From Lachnospiraceae bacterium (GTDB lineage: Bacteria > Bacillota > Clostridia > Lachnospirales > Lachnospiraceae): a DNA stretch of 64,000 nucleotides. The DNA lies in the NCBI GenBank assembly GCA_021202465.1, contig JAJQCZ010000066.1, positions 62,001-126,000 on the forward strand. The letters run 5' to 3'. Under the pieces are notes generated by a model that had not been told where the DNA came from, searched no databases, and was given only the letters and a program-made list of their open reading frames with translations. A program made the translations under genes and the position numbers. Numbering within the stretch: position 1 is the stretch's first letter; every line of letters starts with the position of its first letter. This document shows positions 61,989-64,000 of this stretch, in pieces.

Positions 61989-62093
61989 CTCTTTGACGTC
62001 TGTTTTTCTGATGTGGTCTGCGTTCGGAACAAAGCAGTGAAAATGCCGGAATCGCCAGGAAATATGTTAAGAGAACTTTAAGAAAGTAACAGT

Positions 62094-62122
62094 GGAACTC
62101 TGCGGAAAAATCAGGTACACTT
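62094..62122 (+). promoter_or_regulatory. Possible promoter of the lipoprotein gene
   Basis: TGGAAC, 17-base spacer, TACACT. Confidence 0.45.
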
Positions 62123-62183
62123 ACATTCATCCGGGAAGGACTTTGTCCCCGAAGAGTGCCCGGCTGAAAGGAAGGAGTACTGT

Positions 62184-62792
62184 ATGAGAAGAAAATACAT
62201 GGGACTGGCGATTCTGATGACGGCATTGCTGCTGGGCGGCTGCGCGTCCACCGCCTCCGGGACAGATGAAACCACGGCGGCGGCACAGACGACGGTGGAA
62301 GAGACTTCGTCCGCAGCGGAGACCGCGATGGAAGCTGTGGAAGAAGAATCCACGGAGAAAAGCACCGAAGGAAGCTCTCTGGAAGAAACAACCGCGGAGA
62401 CAGGCGTTGTCAGTGAGGAAGAGACGGATGAATTCCTGACCCTGATGGACAACTGTGCCGACGCAGCGCCCGGCACGGCGGGAACCTCCCTGCGGACAGC
62501 GGCAGCGGCGGCCGGGCTGCTGGACTGGGAGGAAGAGCTGGCGGACAGTCTGTCGGAGGAGTGTGTGAAAGAGATGATGGCCTCCTGGAAGGAGGCGCGC
62601 ACGGACGATGACTGGGCGTATCTGCAGGAATCCTGGAGCCAGGTGGAAGCGTCCATGCGGGAGATCGCAGCGGATCCGGAAGGACAGGCAGCACTGGTGG
62701 AGGACGCCGGATATACTCTGGGACACACCTCTTATCAGACCGATGTGATGGAGATGGTGATCGGAGCTATCGAGGAGGCTTTAAGTGAATAA
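62184..62792 (+). CDS. Small secreted lipoprotein, function unknown
   Basis: A 202-residue protein with lipoprotein signal ending LLLGGCAS (Cys near 20), an acidic Thr/Glu-rich linker of about 60 residues, and a helical C-terminal domain (LMDNCADAAPGTAG to MVIGAIEEALSE). The linker resembles those of the chelatase and the binding protein in this window. I do not recognise the family. Confidence 0.75.
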   Translation: MRRKYMGLAILMTALLLGGCASTASGTDETTAAAQTTVEETSSAAETAMEAVEEESTEKSTEGSSLEETTAETGVVSEEETDEFLTLMDNCADAAPGTAGTSLRTAAAAAGLLDWEEELADSLSEECVKEMMASWKEARTDDDWAYLQESWSQVEASMREIAADPEGQAALVEDAGYTLGHTSYQTDVMEMVIGAIEEALSE

Positions 62793-62803
62793 AAACAGCG
62801 CGG

Positions 62804-62830
62804 GCCGGAAGAGGTATTCCGGCTCGTTTT
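62804..62830 (+). terminator. Terminator after the lipoprotein gene
   Basis: GCCGGAA and TTCCGGC with a 6-base loop, followed by TCGTTTT. Confidence 0.65.
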
Positions 62831-62850
62831 CTGCGAAAGAGGTAGGGTGA

Positions 62851-64000
62851 ATGTGTTCATTTGAAAAGATCCGCGTGGTCGGCGCGGTGGAGAACAATCT
62901 GAAAAATATTTCTGTGGAGATTCCCAAGAAGAAGATCACGGTCTTTACCGGTGTGTCCGGCTCGGGAAAGTCGTCTCTGTGTCTCGATACCATCGCGGCG
63001 GAATCGAGGCGGGAGCTGAATGAGACCTTCCCCAGTTTTGTGCAGCAGTATCTGCCCCGCTACGGCCGCCCGCAGGTGGAACGCATCGAGAACCTGCCGG
63101 TGACCATTGTGATCGACCAGAAGAAACCGGCGGCCAACACCCGCTCGACGGTGGGGACGTACACGGATATTTACTCTCTTCTGCGGCTTTTATTTTCGCG
63201 GGTGGGAAAGCCCTTCGTCGGGTACTCCGACAGCTTCTCCTTTAATCATCCCGCGGGGAAATGTGAGCGCTGCGACGGCCTGGGAACGGTGACGGAGCTG
63301 GATATCCATAAGCTGGTGGATTTTGATAAATGCCTGAATGATGAGGATGTGATTCATTTCCCTACCTTTACCACCGGCGCCTGGCGCTGGAAACGTTACG
63401 CCTACAGCGGATTGTTCGATCTCAACAAGAAGATTCGCGATTACAGCGAGGAGGAGATGAATCTCTTTCTCTACTCGCCGCAGATTCGCCTGAAGAATCC
63501 GCCGGCCAACTGGCCGAAATCCGCCAAATTCGAGGGGCTTTATCCGCGGATGTACCGCAGCATCATTACGACGAAGGAGGGGAAGCGTCAGAAGAAGGTG
63601 CTGGATACGATGGTGTCCACCTTCACCTGTCCGGACTGCTACGGGACGCGGGTCAACGAGCGGGTGCGCAGCTGTAAGATTCACGGGAAGGATATCACGC
63701 AGGTGGCGGATATGCCGATTCCTGAGGCCATCGAGTTCGTCCGGGGCATCGACGAGCCGCTGGCGCAGGACATCCGGCGGGAGCTGTTGAAGCGCCTGAC
63801 GGCACTGAATGAGATCGGGCTCGGCTATCTGTCTCTGAGCCGGGGGACCGGTACGCTCTCCGGCGGCGAGGCGCAGCGGATCAAGATCGCCAAGTACATC
63901 CATTCGGCACTGACGGATATCGTTTACGTGCTGGATGAGCCCAGCGTCGGTCTGCATCCCCGGGATATCGTCCGGCTGAAGAAGTCGCTTTACCGTCTGC
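62851..64000 (+). CDS. UvrA-family ATPase (UvrA2-like), partial at right edge
   Basis: An open frame from ATG 62851 to the window end, 383 codons. IRVVGAVENNLKNISVEIPK and GVSGSGKSSLCLDTI give the first Walker A; CERCDGLGTV is the start of a zinc site; CPDCYGTRVNERV a second; LSLSRGTGTLSGGEAQRIKIA the ABC signature and VYVLDEPSVGLHP Walker B. Signature and Walker B come by about residue 350, earlier than in housekeeping UvrA, which fits the shorter UvrA2-type proteins linked to drug resistance or repair. The rest lies outside the window. Confidence 0.85.
   Translation, partial: MCSFEKIRVVGAVENNLKNISVEIPKKKITVFTGVSGSGKSSLCLDTIAAESRRELNETFPSFVQQYLPRYGRPQVERIENLPVTIVIDQKKPAANTRSTVGTYTDIYSLLRLLFSRVGKPFVGYSDSFSFNHPAGKCERCDGLGTVTELDIHKLVDFDKCLNDEDVIHFPTFTTGAWRWKRYAYSGLFDLNKKIRDYSEEEMNLFLYSPQIRLKNPPANWPKSAKFEGLYPRMYRSIITTKEGKRQKKVLDTMVSTFTCPDCYGTRVNERVRSCKIHGKDITQVADMPIPEAIEFVRGIDEPLAQDIRRELLKRLTALNEIGLGYLSLSRGTGTLSGGEAQRIKIAKYIHSALTDIVYVLDEPSVGLHPRDIVRLKKSLYRL

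Noticed and set aside
1-64000. CRISPR arrays, rRNA genes or insertion sequences with transposase
   Set aside because: No regularly spaced repeats, rRNA segments or transposase motifs were seen in the window.

Overview
The window looks like a Lachnospiraceae (Clostridia) chromosome. It has strong AGGAGG-type ribosome binding sites, lipoproteins with Thr/Glu-rich linkers, glycyl-radical metabolism, a cobalamin riboswitch, an L10 leader and host-glycan sugar catabolism. It is mostly fairly GC-rich, with an AT-richer island at about 51.9-62.0 kb. I ran no database search: family calls rest on motifs and recall, and RNA calls on covarying or perfect stems.

Layout. 1-2127: the end of an integrated conjugative-type element (parB, parA and a non-coding end with repeats) abutting lysS. 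2128-7021: housekeeping genes on the minus strand (greA, lysS, dusB, a small conserved protein, birA, a membrane protein). 7373-14044: a small HdeD-like gene, then a minus-strand operon under a cobalamin riboswitch: an exported CbiK-type chelatase lipoprotein, a membrane-anchored paralogue of its C-terminal domain, and an ABC importer. 14110-17657: tRNA-Lys, a small membrane protein, a VanY-like carboxypeptidase, and an ECF S component paired with an S58/P1 peptidase. 17731-26381: an anaerobic amino-acid module with a proline-racemase-family enzyme, a glycyl radical enzyme and its activase, an NSS symporter with a 40-residue MetS-like subunit, GntR and AraC regulators, and a ProX-type Ala-tRNA(Pro) deacylase. 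26522-27805: L10 leader, rplJ and rplL. 27882-43973: an AlbA-type regulator, then divergent operons that together encode a full sialic acid route: peptide-type ABC importer, lyase, AGE epimerase, ROK kinase, NagA and NagB, with an RpiR regulator whose likely operators lie in the divergent promoter region. 44149-44505: a candidate type I toxin-antitoxin pair. 44699-46183: a Fic protein and a permuted NlpC/P60-like protein. 46185-49905: thiSFGHE under a terminator-embedded leader that matches the HMP-PP riboswitch arrangement. 50057-51830: mutM and an AraC regulator.

The most interesting part is 52.0-62.0 kb, a daptide-like RiPP cluster. Two short precursor peptides share a leader and both end in Thr. 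Around them lie an M50 peptidase with a PqqD-like N-terminus, an SDR dehydrogenase (frameshifted at a run of seven A), a B12-binding radical SAM enzyme, two small tandem paralogues, a protein combining a SPASM-like cysteine cluster with a C-terminal RRE-like domain, a class III aminotransferase, an XRE regulator and an ABC exporter. Dehydrogenase, class III aminotransferase and C-terminal Thr match the logic of daptides, in which the C-terminal Thr becomes a diamine. No ordinary methyltransferase is present, and a cobalamin-type radical SAM enzyme is there instead. The window ends in a UvrA-family gene cut by the right edge.
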